Assembly: GCA_021826485.1 (NCBI GenBank)
Contig: JAKAZX010000152.1
Span: forward strand, 1 to 8,789
Reading direction: 5' to 3'
Length of the DNA stretch: 8,789 nucleotides
Source: Pseudomonadota bacterium
GTDB lineage: Bacteria; Pseudomonadota; Alphaproteobacteria; Acetobacterales; Acetobacteraceae
Positions within the stretch are counted from its first letter, which is position 1. Every line of letters starts with the position of its first letter. A program made the position numbers and the translations under genes. Below, piece after piece: positions 7,334 through 8,789 of the stretch. Below the pieces are notes generated by a model. That model made no database searches, was not told the DNA's origin, and worked only from the letters and a program-made list of their open reading frames with translations.

Positions 7334-7658
7334 CGCTGCCTCCCGTCGAACCGCCGCCGCCGCCGCTGCCGGTGGAGGAGTCGCCGGTCAGCAGCGCGGC
7401 GCGCTTGCCGCTCAGCAGCAGGCCGACCGGCGGTGCCGCCTCCACCGCCAGACCGCCGGTTGCCGCCTCTCCGGCCACCAGATCCTGCGGGTTGGCGACC
7501 ATGACGCGCAGATTGGCCTCGTTGTCGCCGGTGGGTGCCCAGGTGCCCGGCTTGTCGATCGGATCGTCGGTGATCGGATTGCCGACGCAGCCCGCCAGCA
7601 ACAGGCAGGCGGCGAGCAGCGGCGGCGCGGTGCGGCGTGGGGACATGCGGCGGCTCAT
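7317..7658 (-). CDS. cpaD: Very short CpaD-like pilus lipoprotein
   Basis: This is a 113-aa predicted lipoprotein. A basic start (MSRRMSPRR) and a hydrophobic stretch lead to the lipobox LAGC, with lipidated C24. Residues 47-63, NEANLRVMVANPQDLVA, resemble the conserved C-terminal segment of CpaD proteins (NLxxMVxxPxDL). CpaD is usually about 200 aa or more, so most of its N-terminal part is missing here. The protein ends in a Gly/Ser/Thr tail (95-113) with five glycines in a row at 99-103. It lies between cpaC and cpaE, exactly where cpaD belongs. Met1 at 7658 makes an ATGA overlap with the cpaC stop; Met5 at 7646 is an alternative. The stop TAG at 7319-7317 lies within cpaE. The lipoprotein call is firm. 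The CpaD call rests on the short motif and gene order, and an unrelated small lipoprotein is possible. Confidence 0.75.
   Translation of the reverse strand: MSRRMSPRRTAPPLLAACLLLAGCVGNPITDDPIDKPGTWAPTGDNEANLRVMVANPQDLVAGEAATGGLAVEAAPPVGLLLSGKRAALLTGDSSTGSGGGGGSTGGSGATPQ
7339..7344 (-). promoter_or_regulatory. Strong ribosome binding site of cpaE
   Basis: GGGAGG on the minus strand sits 5 nt before the GTG at 7333. It fixes the cpaE start where no ATG is available. It lies inside the Gly/Ser-rich tail codons of the upstream lipoprotein gene, so this DNA both codes protein and recruits ribosomes. Confidence 0.75.
7351..7365 (-). repeat. Short CGG triplet repeat (5 units)
   Basis: Five perfect CGG units on the coding strand encode the glycine run at residues 99-103 of the CpaD-like lipoprotein. 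Unit gain or loss would keep the reading frame and only change tail length. The repeat lies 7 nt upstream of the cpaE ribosome binding site. Confidence 0.5.
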
Positions 7659-8789
7659 TTCAGGATGAAGCCGGCGCCCTGCGGCAGCGGCGCGTCGGGG
7701 GTCGCGGGGGCGGAAGCCATCTGCCGGCCGAACAGGATGCGATCGAGGTCGGTCGCCGGCACGAAATGGTCGGTGGGCGCGCGGTACGCGGTGGGCGTGG
7801 CGGCCGGCCGCACGATGTACGGCGTGACGATGATGACCAGTTCGCTGTCGCCGCGCTGGAACTGCGTGGACTTGAACAGCGAGCCGAGCACCGGCAGCTC
7901 GCCCAGATACGGCAGCGCGTTCACCAGGTCGGTGCTGGTGCGTTGCAGCAGCCCGGCGATCGCGAAGCTCTGGCCGCTGCCGAGTTCGATCGTCGTCTCG
8001 GCGCGCCGCACCGTCAGCGCCGGGATGGTCACGGTGCCGGTGCCGACCGGCACGCTGACGGCACCGTTGGTGGAAAGCTGGCTCACCTCCGGCCGGATGC
8101 GCAGATTGAGGCGGTTCGGCGCCAGCACGGTGGGCACCACCGCCAGGCTGACACCGAACTGCTTGAAATCCACCGTGACCTGCACGGCGCCATTGGCAAC
8201 CGTGCCGGCGACCGGGATGGGGAACTCGCCACCGGCCAGGAAGCTTGCGGTTTCGCCGGACTGCGCGGTCAGGTTCGGCTCGGCGAGGATGGTGATGAGC
8301 TGGTCGGCGGCCAGCGCGTCGATGATGCCATTCACATCCCAGTTGGAGGAGGTGTAGGCGCCGCCGACCTGATCGACATTCGCGCCGTTCAGCGCCTGCA
8401 ACCCCATCGGGCTGAGCGCACTGATCGCACCGCCCGCGGCGGCACCGCCGAGCAGGCCGAAGCGCCACGGGTTGCCCGAGCCGAGGGCCTGCCAGTTGAA
8501 CCCGAGCTGGCGCGTGATCTGCCGGTTGATCTCCGCGATGCGGACCCGGACGTTCACCTGGATGCTGCCGAGGACGACGAGGTTGTCGATCACCGCGCCC
8601 TTGTCGGCCAGATAGGCGCGGGCGATCGCCTCCGCCTGCAACGCCGCGGCGGCGGTGGGGATCGTGCCGGTCAGCACCACGTCCGCCCCTGTGGCCGTGG
8701 CGCGCAGGTCGGCGGCGCCGGGCACGGATTGCGTGATCGCGGCGCGGATCGCGGCAGCGGTCGCCGCCGTCACGTGCGGCGGGGGGGCC
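7655..8789 (-). CDS. cpaC: CpaC/RcpA outer-membrane secretin, 5' end outside the window
   Basis: This is the C-terminal part (about 377 aa visible) of the secretin that forms the outer-membrane pore for the Flp pilus. The frame stays open to the window edge. The GTG at 8773 is an internal valine, not a start, because it sits directly before a BON domain. Counting that valine as residue 1: BON domain about 5-68 (DVVLTGTIPTAAAALQAEAI); pre-secretin strand VRIAEINRQITRQLGFNW (77-94); secretin core about 145-322 with LAGGEFPIPV and TVRRAETTIELGSGQSFAIAGL; and the signature LPYLGELPVLGSLFKSTQF with ELVIIVTPYIV (287-321). The tail DHFVPATDLDRILFG is typical of CpaC. The signal peptide and N-terminal pilus domain are missing. 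A proline-coding C7 run lies at the edge (8787-8781). The TGA stop overlaps the next ATG by 4 nt. Confidence 0.95.
   Translation of the reverse strand, partial: APPPHVTAATAAAIRAAITQSVPGAADLRATATGADVVLTGTIPTAAAALQAEAIARAYLADKGAVIDNLVVLGSIQVNVRVRIAEINRQITRQLGFNWQALGSGNPWRFGLLGGAAAGGAISALSPMGLQALNGANVDQVGGAYTSSNWDVNGIIDALAADQLITILAEPNLTAQSGETASFLAGGEFPIPVAGTVANGAVQVTVDFKQFGVSLAVVPTVLAPNRLNLRIRPEVSQLSTNGAVSVPVGTGTVTIPALTVRRAETTIELGSGQSFAIAGLLQRTSTDLVNALPYLGELPVLGSLFKSTQFQRGDSELVIIVTPYIVRPAATPTAYRAPTDHFVPATDLDRILFGRQMASAPATPDAPLPQGAGFILK

Noticed and set aside
6074..8357. Two long plus-strand open frames (6074-7504 and 7014-8357)
   Set aside because: Both are antisense to cpaE, the CpaD-like gene and cpaC, overlap each other, and show no domain-like sequence.
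7317..8468. 383-aa minus-strand frame ending in the CpaD-like lipoprotein
   Set aside because: The upstream part is a shadow of cpaC. The lipoprotein signal begins at 7658 with an ATGA overlap.
7655..8773. GTG at 8773 as the start of cpaC
   Set aside because: The frame remains open to the window edge and the codon lies directly before the BON domain, with no signal peptide. It is an internal valine of a truncated gene.

Overview
The window is very GC-rich (about 70% by eye) and gene-dense. Every credible gene lies on the minus strand, so transcription runs from high to low coordinates. It holds the core of a tad/cpa locus, which makes type IVc (Flp) pili for tight surface adherence. A hybrid sensor histidine kinase follows. 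The Cpa-type proteins, the GC content and the short CpaD-like lipoprotein suggest an alphaproteobacterium, possibly Rhodospirillales/Acetobacteraceae. That placement is inferred, with no marker gene to confirm it.

Layout in transcription order: cpaC/rcpA (secretin, 8789-7655, 5' end cut off by the window edge); a very small CpaD-like lipoprotein (7658-7317); cpaE/tadZ (7333-6110, GTG start); cpaF/tadA ATPase (6113-4767); tadB (4764-3811) and tadC (3811-2855), the inner-membrane platform proteins; tadD TPR lipoprotein (2858-2130); a 62-nt gap with a strong GC hairpin; and a 688-aa GAF-PAS-HisKA-HATPase-REC hybrid kinase (2067-1).

The seven tad genes form one tightly coupled unit. Neighbours overlap by 1, 4 or 17 nt, and the only gap is 2 nt (cpaF/tadB). 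Together they encode the outer-membrane pore (CpaC) with its lipoproteins (CpaD-like, TadD), the localisation ATPase (CpaE), the motor (CpaF) and the TadB/TadC platform. Pilin, prepilin peptidase (CpaA), CpaB and the TadE/F/G pseudopilins are absent and must lie elsewhere, probably in part upstream of 8789.

The pilus machine is a known system, and I do not see a clearly new one. The points most worth a second look are the CpaD reduced to about 113 aa, the hybrid kinase placed directly after tadD, its GAF domain that looks shortened in the middle, and the hairpin between tadD and the kinase. I found no tRNA, rRNA, CRISPR, insertion sequence or attachment site. The only gene-free stretch is the 62-nt gap.
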